64,000 bases of DNA from Thereva unica (lineage: Eukaryota; Arthropoda; Insecta; Diptera; Therevidae): NCBI GenBank assembly GCA_949987705.1, contig OX465281.1:256838542-256902541 (forward strand), given 5' to 3'. Positions 11,341-23,900 of this stretch are shown one piece after another. The position numbers were made by a program, and so were the translations under genes. Numbering within the stretch: the stretch's first letter is position 1; the number at the start of each line of letters is the position of its first letter. Below the pieces are notes generated by a model. It was not told the origin of the DNA, searched no databases, and was given only the letters and a program-made list of their open reading frames with translations.

Positions 11341-12960
11341 TTACGTTGAGGTAATCACTGTGTTTTTTGCTTGCTCTTAGGTTCTGAGAGTAGTGCTTTT
11401 GTAAAAGGTGAGAGACTAGAAGCTACTGATTTATTAGGGTGCTAGAGGTGGCAGGAGGTTGCGTGCGGTTAATGGGTTAATATGGGTGTTATTGGGCTAT
11501 GATCAGCTCCACGTGTTTGGACAACGTGTTTTGTTATCATTTCTTCCAAAATTCCTTTTATTTTTCATTCCCTCCTTAGAACGTTGATTAATATTATTAT
11601 TATCAGTTTTTAAACCAATAGGAGCAAACGCCTTCCACCAAGATCCATCGATCTCTCTTTTGAGTTAGTCTTGGCTGTTGAGAATGATGGTAGTGATCGT
11701 GGTAATGTGTCAGGCTCCGTTGTGGGCTTCTTTTTGAATATGCAGCTTCTAAACTTCCGACAACAAAATCCACAGCAAGCCCAGACATTGAAAGGCTGAT
11801 GTAGTTTACGGCATAATGATGTATGTGGCGTACGAATTTTTTTTAAATCCTTCTTGCTTCAGCCGGACCTGGGTCTCTCTCTCTCGCAACTCTTCTAACT
11901 CACCTGTAGGTAAGGATGACATAATGTGAGGACGACTGGTTGTGTTTTCCGGAGGTGGAGTGTCCAGTGTGACTAATTCTGCGACGGCCATTAATGATTG
12001 TCTCTGTGTACTGGGATAGATCTTGTGCTCTTGTATTCTCAAAAGCGGTTTCTTTATGGTGCAGTCGTTGCAAAATACTAATCGCCCGATATTTTGAAGA
12101 GTGTTTTGCTTAAGTTTATTGCCGGAGACCATGTTGATGATGGATTTCTGGAACAACTCATATATCCATTGGTTAGAACATTCTTCCAACTTCAGCATTC
12201 AATGATCATTCGTTTTATAGTGACACACTGCATAATATGTCAATGTTCATTGGAACTGTCAAAATACAAACTAAGAAATAAACTGCCAAATGAACTGAAA
12301 GTTATTGCATAGTGATTTATACTTTCAAATTTAATAAAAATTATTAATTCAGACCCAACAACAGTTATTTACAATGGACCATACTATTTTTTTTAAATTT
12401 ATGACAGTTCGACAATTATGAATGACATTTTGACAGTTACGTATTTCAATTGAAATTTTTACTGGAAAGCTCATGGAAAGTTGTTCGATAATTTCCCAAT
12501 TTCGCTTACATCTTCTTTGAATGCTGCTATTTTCCCTTCATTCGATTGAATGATGAATGAAGTTGGACATGACATACTGGGTACTAATGGTCATTCATAG
12601 CCGAATGATACTTCAATGTTCATACGAAGCTGTAATGTGTGAAAGGTATAAGGCCACTTTGCACGCATTTGGTTGTGCGACGGTTTTGTACATTGAATGT
12701 GGCTGCCTGCTTGACATCTATCAAAGCACATTTTCTTTTAACTAGTAGTATTGGTTGCGGTGTGAGCTGATAACCTTGCAGCGTGTGGTTGGTTCAATTA
12801 CCCAAATGACATCTTTAAATAGGACTGAAACTGAGATTATTCTGAATAGTTCGAAATTTGTGAACGATACGAGCAGTAGTTTCAGCTAAAATAGGACCTA
12901 TTTGGCTCCTCCTTAACCTTTCCTGGTTGGACCCAGGATGCTAGAAGATTGCCTAAGATT
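11341..12960. other. Mostly unassigned; one 130-codon minus frame
   Basis: The only noteworthy content is the minus-strand frame at 11806-12198, listed separately. The remainder is AT-rich non-coding DNA with no recognised structure. Confidence 0.35.
11806..12198 (-). pseudogene. Unrecognised frame, possibly 3' part of a retroelement
   Basis: A 130-codon frame contains a CNDC pair and a PPPENTTSRP stretch. It lies about 800 bp downstream, in the same orientation, of a BEL/Pao-like pol fragment (12970-13390). It could therefore be the 3' coding region (env-like or integrase tail) of that element. I cannot match it to a family with any certainty. The start is arbitrary. Confidence 0.25.
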
Positions 12961-12969
12961 TAATTAAAG

Positions 12970-13390
12970 AGCTTTGGTTAAGCCCTTGTACATGGCTCAC
13001 AATGGTGAGTAATTGATCTGGCCACTAACTTCCCCTTTATTGGCCAAAACCGTTGTCTGGTAATGGCTAACGTCTGTGGTGGTCTGTGTCGTGGTCTGTG
13101 GCGTGATGTTTTTTGATATGTAGTTCGGTCATCAATTCCTTCCTGGTTGAAAGTAGGGAAGCAGCATTGCATGCTTTGCATCATATGGAATGCTGGATTC
13201 TTGCACTACTCTAACGATGCCATGCTCATCCAGAAAGGGATTTAGTCCAAGTAATTGGCTATTCTTGGTGGGCTCTGAAGATTTGCGAAGACTGGAGATG
13301 TCGGCGTCAAATTCTTGTTGTTGTGCGGCTTTTATAATTAGGATCAAGGCGTTGTCACCTTCCCCAGCTGTGAGATGCCTTAACACCCTT
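12970..13390 (-). pseudogene. BEL/Pao LTR-retrotransposon pol fragment
   Basis: Two minus-strand frames, related by a frameshift, read through the region between RNase H and integrase of a BEL/Pao pol. The first contains LGLNPFLDEHGIVRVV followed by SIPYDAKHAMLLPYF. The second contains TRQRFWPIKGKLVARS then HHCEPCTRA, the end of the integrase zinc-binding domain. No LTRs or complete pol could be found around it. Domain identity rests on family knowledge of this conserved linker; the frameshift is seen directly. Confidence 0.72.
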
Positions 13391-13699
13391 TAAACTTTTG
13401 GTGAAGCGGATTATGTTGCCATGATTTGGTTTCTTCATCAAGCTGGGAGATCATGTACTATGGCTATTGGAAGCGCTGATTCTGTTTTCGCCCAATCCAG
13501 TTTCTTCGGATCCAACTCATCTTTGAAGCGCTATTCCAAAGGCTGTTTGCTTCTCGTTTGCTTCTTGTATCTTGAATGCGTGGCACCCGTAGAAGCTGGG
13601 GAAATCATATTGTCGATAGCAATTGCTTCGAAAGCAGCGATGTTATTTTTGGAAAACATATGGTAACCACTAGCGTTGAGCGGTGAAGGTGAAGACCCT

Positions 13700-15106
13700 T
13701 TGTAGTGTCGACGGTTCTATTATTCAGTGCAACATCGGACAGCAAGGTCTATTTTACAGCAGCCGGGCTAGCATTAAGCTATTCCGGGACCAGTGGTGCG
13801 GCGACGCGCTTCACGCCCAATAACTAGTCGAAATGTTATGAACGGACCTAATAGCTATGTTCACCTCGTCAGTCGATTCTCGGCAGCAATTTTAAAACGA
13901 AAACTAAAATTTTGAAATTATAACTTTATCTGTGTAGGTAGATTGCTGCTTGAACTACAAACCAGCCACAACATCGTTATAGACATAACAAGAAAACCAT
14001 TGTGGCGTATCATTTCTCATCAAGTGGCATTCAACATCATAAACTAACCAAAAATGGCCATAAAACAATGCCTGCAATTGTCAAATCGCCCCAAGTCCAT
14101 ATTTATGTAATTTGATTGCTAATATAATCGTTATCCACACCCTTGGGCAATTACTCCTCGAAACTAGTGCAGAATTCCGCAAAAACCTGGCAGGACATAA
14201 ACAAATCGGCAAACGGCCGCAATCACTGTCCACTCGTAATTTGTGCCTAATTGAGCGGGAAAATTCAAATGCGTCATTAGCTGCCACCCTATCGGCTCTA
14301 ATTAAAGTCATTGGGACACGAAATCGCCCAGGTTAACCGCAATTGGCAAACGTCGCCGCGCAGGAGTATGTAACCCGAGCCGCGAGCGCACGGCTTTATA
14401 GCCGTGAATTAAACTGATTACAACAATTTGTTGCCATAATACACACCAGAATTATTGTCGCGCTGCAATCCCGTGACTATTGGCAACTGAGGCGAGCAGC
14501 AAACGCGCGGGCTGCGCGGACACTTCAGCCTGGTTACCGGCCGGCGCAGCACTAGCAGCGAGCCTGGGAAACGAAATTCTACGTTAATTGTGTCAAGCGT
14601 GCAGGCTGCGCGCGTCGATGGTGCGCCGCGGTGCGGTGATGGATACGGTCCAGAGTCGCCCCAGCGGAATTGAGATAGCGTCGCTAACGAACGAAAGACT
14701 GTTGAACTTGAGCGGTCTACCCACCCGGCCGCTGGCTGGCTCACTGGCTGGCTGGTACAGGCTGCCAACGTTTTCTTGCAAAAGAAGTAAAGCGCAATCT
14801 CGGCTTAAGGTGGCGCGCGCCATCATGTGCAATTCATGCTTGATTTTGAATTATTTTAATGAGCGGAACAAATGCACGAAAATGTGAGGCAGGTGGGTCC
14901 GGTCTAGCTGCGGAATTCGAAATGTTTTCAAGGCCCACCGCGGATTGATTGCGGGAATGCAGCGCGCTTGTTACAGTGCGCAGACAGTATTTGTGAAAGA
15001 GTATATCTTATCAATTCTTTTAATAGCGGTCGTGACCGAAAGGGGATCGTAGGGTTTCCTGTTGTTGCCGCTAGATGGTTACCTTGAAACGAAGTTAACA
15101 GATCGC
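13700..15106. other. No gene recognised
   Basis: About 14340-14860 is distinctly GC- and CpG-rich compared with its surroundings, and short frames on both strands owe their length to this composition. No splice-linked coding exons, promoters or repeats could be supported. Confidence 0.35.
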
Positions 15107-15774
15107 TGGTTTGCGAGAATAACGACGTAAGTCAAAATTCTGTAAAATTGAACTAAATATGCCAAATGATCATAAATCTTTCATAATTTATGATAAACAA
15201 AAGCACAACCCCGATTTCGCGCCAGTTTCCATTAGAAATATATAACGTCGTTATTCATTTGAGACAAAGCATCCTAGCCTAATTCATGAATACAGACTCA
15301 ACTCAGTTAAGCCGCTGACAACATAGTGAACGCACGCAAAATTATCCTAAATACCGGCGTATTTCGAGTTCGGGTGCAAAATTGCTTCCAAATTTTAAAG
15401 AGTAGTGGCATATTTAGTGTTCAGTCGTTATTTTTGATAAAGGTAAGTATATTTTTATGTCTTATTATTATGTCTACATATAAAGTTACTCTGTAAAAAT
15501 GACATAATTTGAATTTTTAATTTTTTAGTTTCGTGAATAAAGACTCATGTCTGAGACCACCTGTAAATGAGGTTTTTTTTTTATAATTTTAATAAAATTC
15601 TAAAATCTTTTTATGTGTTTTAATACTACGATATATTTCCCTTTAATCATTTAAGTCAAACCCTCAATATATGATTTACACTTTGCGGTATACACTAAAT
15701 GATTTTTAAAAAATTAAAAAACGTCATTCTGTAAAATCAATAATTTTTAGTTGCGTCGTTATTCTCGCAAACCA
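15107..15774. mobile_element. Inverted-repeat element, 21-bp TIRs
   Basis: The left end (15107-15127) starts TGGTTTGCGAGAATAACGAC, and the right end (15754-15774) is its exact reverse complement. Just inside, both arms carry a similar ATTCTGTAAAAT word. The 626-bp interior is AT-rich and non-coding. No target duplication was recognised, so the superfamily is not assigned. Confidence 0.72.
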
Positions 15775-16439
15775 TGGTGACACTGCCGTGCATAATGCAT
15801 ATTTATCAGCGTAATCGAATTTTTTTTTTATTATTTTTGCGAAAAATGTCGCATAGAAAATATTTATGTCAAGGTGGAAAGGGCTGTCCATGCGAAGATG
15901 GAGTAAACTTAAATCTTTTCTTCATGCTTCGTCTTACTACTTCTTTTTCAACGTTCAAGCTTGATGACATTTAAATAACCATAAAAGTGTGTTTCGGAAT
16001 CAATAAAAATATGGCAATAGTTGCAACGCGGTCTAGGATGACACACCGCCTTTTTTACTTTTCTATACCTATCAGGAGTTTTCTTAAAGCGTGAAAGTGC
16101 ATGGGCTCCATTATTATAGCAGAAAACCCAAACTTCTGTCTCTTCATACTACTGGAAGATGGCCTCATACTTTTTTTTGCTTAACCGCCGCCTTGCACAA
16201 AACTCACGAGGATTTCATTACTGTGTTTATCCTCAGTCAGCTACCGTTCCATTCCATAGAAGGATGGAAGGTTCCACTATATCTGTATTGTCGTGGAGTC
16301 TCACAAAACCAATGTCGCATTTACTCTCCCACCTGCAAATCTGACCACTTCGCTTCGTTCTTCGGACACCAAGGTGACAATGGTGCTGCCATTTTGGGCA
16401 TCGTCGTACCTTAGATGGTCAAATCCGGGTTAACCCTCC
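15775..16439. other. No gene recognised
   Basis: A 107-codon plus-strand frame at 16091-16414 shows no recognisable domain and overlaps another frame of similar length. I see no reason to call a gene. Confidence 0.3.
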
Positions 16440-16448
16440 AGTTGGAAA

Positions 16449-16651
16449 CACGGTATACAGAAACATAAGATAATGTCAAAGAGACGACGGCTTCGAATAC
16501 CGTAAAAAGTGGGCGCCTACGGACGTCGGCCCTAATGCAGAAACAACAACATCTTCGACTTTATATCGAAAGCGGGCCCCACGTGACGTCAGCACTAAAA
16601 TATCGTTTACGATATACAGTCTTTTACATTACCTTGTTTCTGTATACCGTG
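16449..16651. mobile_element. Mutator-like MITE with perfect 9-bp target duplication
   Basis: The 203-bp element begins CACGGTATACAGAAACA, and its right end is the exact reverse complement over these 17 bases. Similarity continues for about 35 bp. It is flanked on both sides by AGTTGGAAA (16440-16448 and 16652-16660), a perfect 9-bp direct repeat. A 9-bp duplication is characteristic of Mutator-like elements. The interior contains CACGTGACGTCA, an E-box joined to a cAMP-response-type palindrome. The structure is seen; the superfamily is inferred from duplication length. Confidence 0.85.
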
Positions 16652-16660
16652 AGTTGGAAA

Positions 16661-17839
16661 CTTCTGTCACATAGTCGGAGCGTCCTCCTCATATCCTCTT
16701 GAGGGTCCGAAAACGCTACATGTTAAGATTCATTACGTCCCCATTTCGGTAGCGTAGCACTGTCACTGTCAGATAGACCTGCGTATGTACTTTCTACTCC
16801 TGCCTCTGTTTCGAGATCTTGGTCTTGCACTGGATGTGCTTTGCATTGGCAGAATTCTTACGTTTATTTGGGACCGATTTCTGTGGTATGGAAGCGTTAA
16901 CCCCTCTATTTGCAGGTTGTCCACCTTTAGCACGCATACCGAACAAATGCGCCTGCCACACGGGTATGCACGTTCCCGCCGCAGGCGTGAAAATCTAAAA
17001 ATGTCTCCGTCAAAAGAATGCACGCCCCTGTTACAGATATGAATGCATATTCGTAATCGACCATTCCAAACGCTGCGACTGTCGTTTTATCAAGCGGTCC
17101 CCCAAATAATTACTAAATACGTCTAATTCTGCTTAACCTACGCATTCGAACGAGAATCTAATGGCATCCTTTATGGTCAACCTTTACTCAGACGTAGAGT
17201 GGCTGTTTTGGATGCCATGAAGGCGCCGTTTGCAAGCTAAGAACGGGCGAGTCATATTTTTACTAGGACTATCTAGAAATTACTTTTCCTCCAATTGGAG
17301 CGTCACTAATGCATTAATCAGGTTCAAGGCATCAAGGTTTCTTACGCGTGACGTATGTTTAGAGACGCACCTGTCCATTGTCTTTCTTCAGAACAGGCAA
17401 TGCCTATCTCCTCCTCTTCGAAGACTATGTTTCAAACACGGCCGGTGTTCGCCCGTTGTAAGGCCGTCTTTTATTTTTACTCGGGTCAAAATCCTGGATG
17501 TGTCTATACAGTTTCGTCATCAGTATTTCTAGGGTACCACGTTGAAGCCACGCATACATAAGAACTCTGCCGTGGCCTGGTCCCATGCCCAGAGTGTGAA
17601 AAGAGGAGGGTGGTCGATCTGCCGAATTGACCAGAATCGGGAAACCGAAGAAACTAAGCAAGAAACCGCATTTTTCAAAGCGGCATCGACAGCAGCGTAT
17701 CCGTTGCGGGGACTTCTCGCTCGGACCGTCAGCTAACGGATCAAAGAAGAAGACGCATACATGAGAAGCGTCACCATGCACCCGAAAACCGAAAGTAAGT
17801 CTGTTACATATTATCAGCGTTACTGATTTAATGCTGTAC
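16661..17839. other. Upstream flank of androglobin; no gene recognised
   Basis: Overlapping frames of 60-118 codons occur on both strands and look like compositional shadows. The segment 17033-17180 is related to 30621-30760 (dispersed repeat, listed separately). Confidence 0.35.
17033..17180. repeat. Dispersed repeat, copy 1 (second copy at 30621-30760)
   Basis: Starting with a TACAGATATGAATG word, then ATTCGTAATCGACC and TTCCAAA, and ending with AATGGCATCCTTTAT, this stretch matches 30621-30760 in the same order and orientation with divergent spacers. The family is unknown. Confidence 0.5.
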
Positions 17840-17848
17840 TATATAAAA
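17840..17848 (+). promoter_or_regulatory. Possible TATA box of androglobin
   Basis: TATATAAAA lies about 140 bp upstream of the androglobin start codon, with a CAGTTC initiator-like word about 35 bases downstream (17879-17884). Spacing fits a fly core promoter. No transcript evidence is available. Confidence 0.4.
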
Positions 17849-17989
17849 CGCGGGCTGTCACAAAAATAAACATCACGCAGTTCCTGACATTCAACGCATA
17901 GACGACCGCCATCTCAAGTAACACAAGTGTGCCTAGAAAACCTAGAAAACTCGCACAGAAAAAGTCAATCAAATTCAACTCAAAATAAA

Positions 17990-20900
17990 ATGTCGAAATA
18001 TCCCAATGATTTCTGGCCGGTTTGGAACGAAAATGCCATCAACACCATTGATTGGATGCGACCAGGCGATACAGATCTCGTAAGTCTTTCACAATTCATT
18101 TCATAGAAAACAAAGGGTCGAACTCCAATTTGTCTACTTCCAAAATTCCAGAAAGGAAAAGCATCCAAGACTGTAAGTAAAGTGCCCGTTCCAGAAGTGC
18201 CAGTTGTCCCGCCAAAATTCTTCGACGCCGAAGTAACCATTCTTCCGAAGCAATTCTTATGTGATGTTTACACGTGGAAGCGTCCTGCTGATATACCTGT
18301 AGAAGGACGAGCTCGATCTTTCTCTTCTCTGAGAAGTACTTCTGTACTAAACGCGACGATAAACGTTTCGGTGCTGTCGGATGAGAACTACGATTTGATT
18401 AGTGTAAACTCCCACCTGAAGTCGAGCTATTACGATCACATAATGGATTCGGTGCATATTTTAAGGAACTACAGCTTTTGGCACCCAGATGATTTTGATG
18501 GTTTTGGATTTGAGAAGTGGAATCCGCTTAACTATATCTATTCTGGTGAACCAGTCAAGTTTGGTGAACCGCATATTACGCCAATCAACGAAGCCGGTAA
18601 GTGAAGTGAATTGCCAGTTTGTGATATTTTTTTAAAAACAAGGAGGGGAGTCCCGTTACTCCAGTATAGAGTAAAGAAATAGGCTTTATGTTGAAGACAA
18701 ATAGGAAATTAAGTTGAGTCAAAGTACAATGACATTTAACGACAATGACAATGACAACGAGAATGCATTGATCAAATATTGGCTCACCGTCATCTAATAG
18801 TTTGGTGAAGAGGGCCTATTTCAATCGGACTTGGACTAAACACTAGAGTTGAGCCGGACTTACATTTGTTTTTGTCATTTTGGCATTACAATGGCGCAAT
18901 GGTACAATGGCAAGTATGGCATTGTTCTGACTCAAAAGAAAAAAGAGTCACCTCTTACAACTCATTTTATAATCGATCCTTCTCAACACTAATAATCACG
19001 CCGAACGCTGGAGGTCTGTTCCTGAATTGACTTCTGTTAACGCGGCTAACGATTGTAGGACACTTGTTGGCTTGATGTCGGACGACTTTTCAGCTTGAGT
19101 ACTAGACACCGCGTCCTGAATTATGGAGGTTAGAAAGGGCGGTGACCCCAACCTGCAGGCTTTGCCTTGAGGAGAATGAGTTTGCTCTTCATATTCCGTG
19201 TGAGTGCTCCGCGAAAGCTCGAGCAGTCAAGTCTAAGCGACAAGTCACTAGGTAATCTGTTGAAGCTGTTCAACTGGTCTGGCCTCTAACATGAGGAATA
19301 CGACGGTGGTACAATAGTACAAGTCAAGTGGCTGCAGTACTTTTGGACTCAATACCTCGCTGAAGAAGAGGAAGAATGCGTCCTCAACGATATCCAACCG
19401 ACTTCTCTAAGTTTCTTATCTGTTTTATTACTCACGGTCCCTTTTTCGTAGGGTTTGTTATTTAGGATTTGGTTGAACTATTGGTACCCCAAAAGCTTTT
19501 TGCTTTTTTTAGTATCTATCATTAGGTGGTGTCCATTGCATCTTGTGTATATTTTTATGATAAAACCTGGTTTGAACCATTGCTAATTTGAGCGAAATCC
19601 ACGCCATCTGTTATGAAATGTCGCTAACTTTCGAGTGCTTCGCAAAAATCATATTTTCCGTGTTCTTGTCGCTCTATTCTATTAATCATAATACTAATCA
19701 CGGTTATTATCCTTCCTAGGAAAATACGCTGTCCGTCTTTTCCACTGCGGCGATTGGAGAACAATTGTAGTAGACGACAGAATACCAGTGACAAAAGCAA
19801 ACAAAATTCTAATGCCAATCGTAAGGAAAGGCGTCCTGCTGGATATATGGCCCATGTTGTTGACCAAGGCTATTTTAAAACTGAATTTCTGCCGAACTAT
19901 TGATGAAGAATTTTACCTAGGTGACACCAACAATTATTCAGTTGCACACAAAACATGCCACTTTCTACACCATCACAGATCAAAGCCACACCTCCGAATG
20001 CAAGATGTACGACGAGGAACGCTGCTTCTGCAAAACTTTCATCCCGAACAATGTCGAATACCTGCACGATGAAAGAGACTTACAACGCCTCAATGTAATT
20101 TACCTCCTGACAGGATGCCACCTTCTGGAAATTGACTACTCCAACAGATACTTGTCAGAGGTTTGGACTGACGTAAAGCGATACTTGGATCACTACCACA
20201 TTGCAGTTTCCAGGGAGCATAGTAAGCGTATGTCCAAAAGAAGTGGCAAAAGCATCGATTTATTCGAAGTTAAGTTTATGCCACTAGTTGTGTTTGATCT
20301 TCTTCTTCCGGAGTGCGACCCCATGAAACAGAAGCGGAAGTACGCGGAGATTTTATGCTCGAAGTACAGAGACACTCCGCTTTATAAGGAAATTGAGCAA
20401 GAAGGTAATTGATTGCTCAGTTATTGGCTAATATTGCGTAATACTTTTTTGTTGCTTTAAGAAATCCCAAATTGGAAAACATTTCGATGGATCTATTGGG
20501 CTATGGAGAAAAATATTTGGAAGCCGGTCGATGTTACTTCATTTTGGAGCATTCTATGCAAGTACAACACTTCGGAAAAGGTTTACTACGCCAGCCTAAT
20601 AGAAGAGGAGTGGAACAAGGTTTGTTTTCTAGATTAAGCTGTTAATTGCGTTCATTTGTGTTTTTTTTATAGATCGTTAATCCACAAGAAACAGCGGGAG
20701 ATGGTGCACGTATATCTGCAAGAAAGTCAAAAGATGGTGAGATTTTTTTGAATAACTAAAAGGGAAGAGAAGTATAGATTGTAGGATTATTGCAAGTCAT
20801 GTTAATTCGGCAGGATTGGTTCTTCCTCGACTGATTGGGATCCATATTTTGGAAGGAATGACGTCCAACCCTTCTTACATATCCAAAAGCTACTTCACCA

Positions 20901-23900
20901 GCAAGCTTTCCTTCCAAACACTCGATCCACAATTTCATCAGCTACCACCTCAACTTCTAGTATCTCTAACGACCATCCAGTCTTGGCAACTTGCAATTGA
21001 TCCTGATTACGAGCCTATCCCATCCAATTTGGCTTTCCTCTGACTCCTCCTGATCTACGCCATCCTTTGAAATCGTTATCACCCAATGGCCAAATTCTTC
21101 GCAGGTTTTTCCTCGCGAGCATGACTAAGAGATCGATCTGTACGTAAGCTCTGGTCAGACCATCGTCTTGTACAGCAGCACCTTGGAAGCCATAGTTTCA
21201 AGCCACTGTGAGGGTATTTCTGGTTCATTGCTGTTGTCGGATGCTATTATTGAATTAAAGTGAATGAGTAAAGTAACCACCAGTTTGATTGTGGGACCAA
21301 TGTTATTTTTTTTACGAAGGAGTGGTGAGAGTCTTCCATCGGTCCAGCAATAGCGTAGTTCCGCAACCGTTTGTCTACAATAGGCTTCTATGCCTACGAC
21401 AAGAGACCCCGCTCGGTGTTCATACCCAGACGGTATAAGGTTAGGCTAGGTTGACTGAATAAGGTTAGGCTAGGTTGAAATGGCTGGTCTGATTACGGCC
21501 GTATATAGCTAGTGGACGATGCGGGATTTAAGGCCCCAGTTGACTCCGATCGTTCTCTGGCATAAGAAGAGAGCTGTTTTGGCCTTATTTGCTCTTTCTA
21601 AAAGATTCGGCCTCCACGTTAGTTTCCTATCGAGTACGAGACCTAGAAATTTCTCATCCTCATTTAAATGCAGTGTTTCATTACAAAGTCTTAAAGTCTG
21701 AATAAACTCAACAGCGATTTTAACAACACGTTCCAGTCCAGACTTAAAAAGTGATCCCACGTAGGTGGTCAACAGAGCCGAAGTGCACACGCACTTTCCC
21801 TTTGGGTGGGGTAATCCACACCAGACTAGCATTTAAAAAGGCGATTGCCTCATAGAGCGTTTCGGTCCCATGTGGCAATCCGCACGGGGTACACATGAGA
21901 TAGTGGGGCTAGCTTCATAGGTACCCTATTCCTATACCTCCAAAATGCTAGTCGGACATAATCCCATAACCAAAGAAGTTGTAAATAAATTGACCGATTC
22001 TCCGATGCTCCCCACCCACAATGATATTGTTTTGTTACTCCACCACTGCAAATGCGTATATTATAACGGGCTCTTCTATTGGCCTTTTCCGATGTGTCGG
22101 CGATAGTGTTCCGGTTTTTGGACTTAGCTCCGAAGGACCAACTTTGCATTTCAGCTGATCAGTGTCTTTGGTCTTGGCGGTCCCTAGGTGCATGGACGAC
22201 AGTTTTTACTAGGAAGCCATGATTTCCCGTATTTTCAGCCTGTTGTGGGATGCGGCTAACGACATGGCTAACGAAAGTACTGAAACTTTGGTGCAACAGA
22301 GAAAAAAGCATACAAATTTCTGTGTGATAAAAGAGCTTCAAAGTGCACTTTCGCGTTGACTTTGGGATGTAAATGCGCCGTTACATTGAAAATTCCTTTT
22401 TGGGGTTTGTGGTCTGTTTAGATTGTAAATTTACGGCCTTGAAGGCAGGGCTTAGCGTTTTAAAGTAAAAGCTCCTAAAAGCTCTTACACTTTTAAAATA
22501 AAAGCTTTAAAGCTTTTAAAAGCTCTCACACTTTTAAAATAGAAGCTTTAAAGCTTTTAAAAGCTCGCAAACTTTTAAATGGTTAAAAGCTTTTATTTTA
22601 AAAGGCTACTAGGAGCTTTCAAAAGCTTAAAGTTTGAAAGCTTTGAAAGTTTTTTATTTTGAAAGGTTGAAAGCCAGCATGGTGCAATAATACAAGGTAG
22701 GCTCGTAAGGAAAAGCTCTGGCTTCGTGACGTCACTCAGATCTCAGTTCATAAGGGAAAAAAGATATCCCCGACGTCACTCAGATCTTTTCTGTAACAAA
22801 TTGCGTTTAAGCTTTTCAAAATGGAAGCAGAGCTTTTCCTTATGAGCCTACCTTGTATTATTGTACCATAAAAGCCAGTAACTTCTTTTCAATGGTAGAG
22901 TAACAATAGCCTGGTCTTTTCCTATTGTGAGAGAACGGACCCTGTAGCTTCACTGCTGGCATCCGTGGTGAGGTTAAATAGTTCTGTGAGATCTGGATAC
23001 ACAACTAACGAGGCCTTTATACTTTCAAACGCTGGTGACAGCTGGAGGGTCCTTGAAGCTTTGAACTGGTGTAGATCACTATATTTTAAGTTGGTCTCTG
23101 GATCAATTAAAGTCACTATGCTTAGCTTGATTTTTAATAAAATATTTAAAACAAATAAAACATGTAGTACTTAAATTCATATTTTTCCAATGCAGAAATG
23201 AAACGACGCTCCAGCGTCAAGAACAAGACCACCGAAGATTGGTTTTCATTCCGAAAGGTCCTTTCGCACATTCAAGGCTTAAAAATCCTTACCCGTCGAG
23301 TAAGTTTCGAGAGCGAATACATATTATCAGATGAAGTTGAGCCTCCGCCACCACCTCCGCCGCCCGTAGATCCAAAAGCACTCAAGGCAAAGGCCAGCAA
23401 AGAAAAGGATGTTCCACCGCCACCCGAACCAACACAGAAGAAAGTTAAGCTGATGGTCGATCAAAACTCCGAATATTACATTTTCCTGGACTTGGACAAG
23501 AGAAATAAGATCCTTGTCGATCTGAATGTAGTGAAACTCTGTCCACCACAATCGGATTCGATTGTAGACTTTGAGCTCTTTCAATGGAACTGCCACAAGC
23601 ACAAGAGTTTGTGTTACTTGAACACGAACTACTTCACCTCATGCAAGATCGATTATCCGAAAGGACGAAGTGTGTTCAAGATTAATATAAAGGGGAATAA
23701 ATTTTGCCTGCGTGTTAGTGCAGAGGATCAGATAAAGATTCTGCCGTTTTACGAGCTGCTAGATGCTCTTAACACAGATGGCTTGCGAATGACCAAGTAT
23801 TTCGAGGAGCTGAAGAATGAGTTTTTGCTGGCAGTGCAGTTTATTGGGAAGGAGGAGTTCATAGAGCACATGCAGCTGGCTTACAGGTCCTTGCTGAACT

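Larger units (their letters stand above)
20737..23195 (+). other. Androglobin intron 6, transposon-rich
   Basis: A 2.46-kb intron between the short sixth exon and the 1.9-kb seventh exon. It carries a LINE RT fragment, a tandem repeat, a 187-bp MITE and a Gypsy-type RNase H fragment (listed separately). The other introns of this gene, except intron 2, are 50-75 bp. Confidence 0.8.

Noticed and set aside
19907..19990. Frameshift that would make androglobin a pseudogene
   Set aside because: A correctly phased 58-bp GT-AG intron explains the frame change completely.
21430..21480. GGTTAGGCTAGGTTG repeats as telomeric or subtelomeric sequence
   Set aside because: Only two imperfect copies are present. 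The similar TTAGGTTAGGTTAG at about 48844 also sits next to a LINE tail, so both look like LINE-associated sequence, not telomere repeats.
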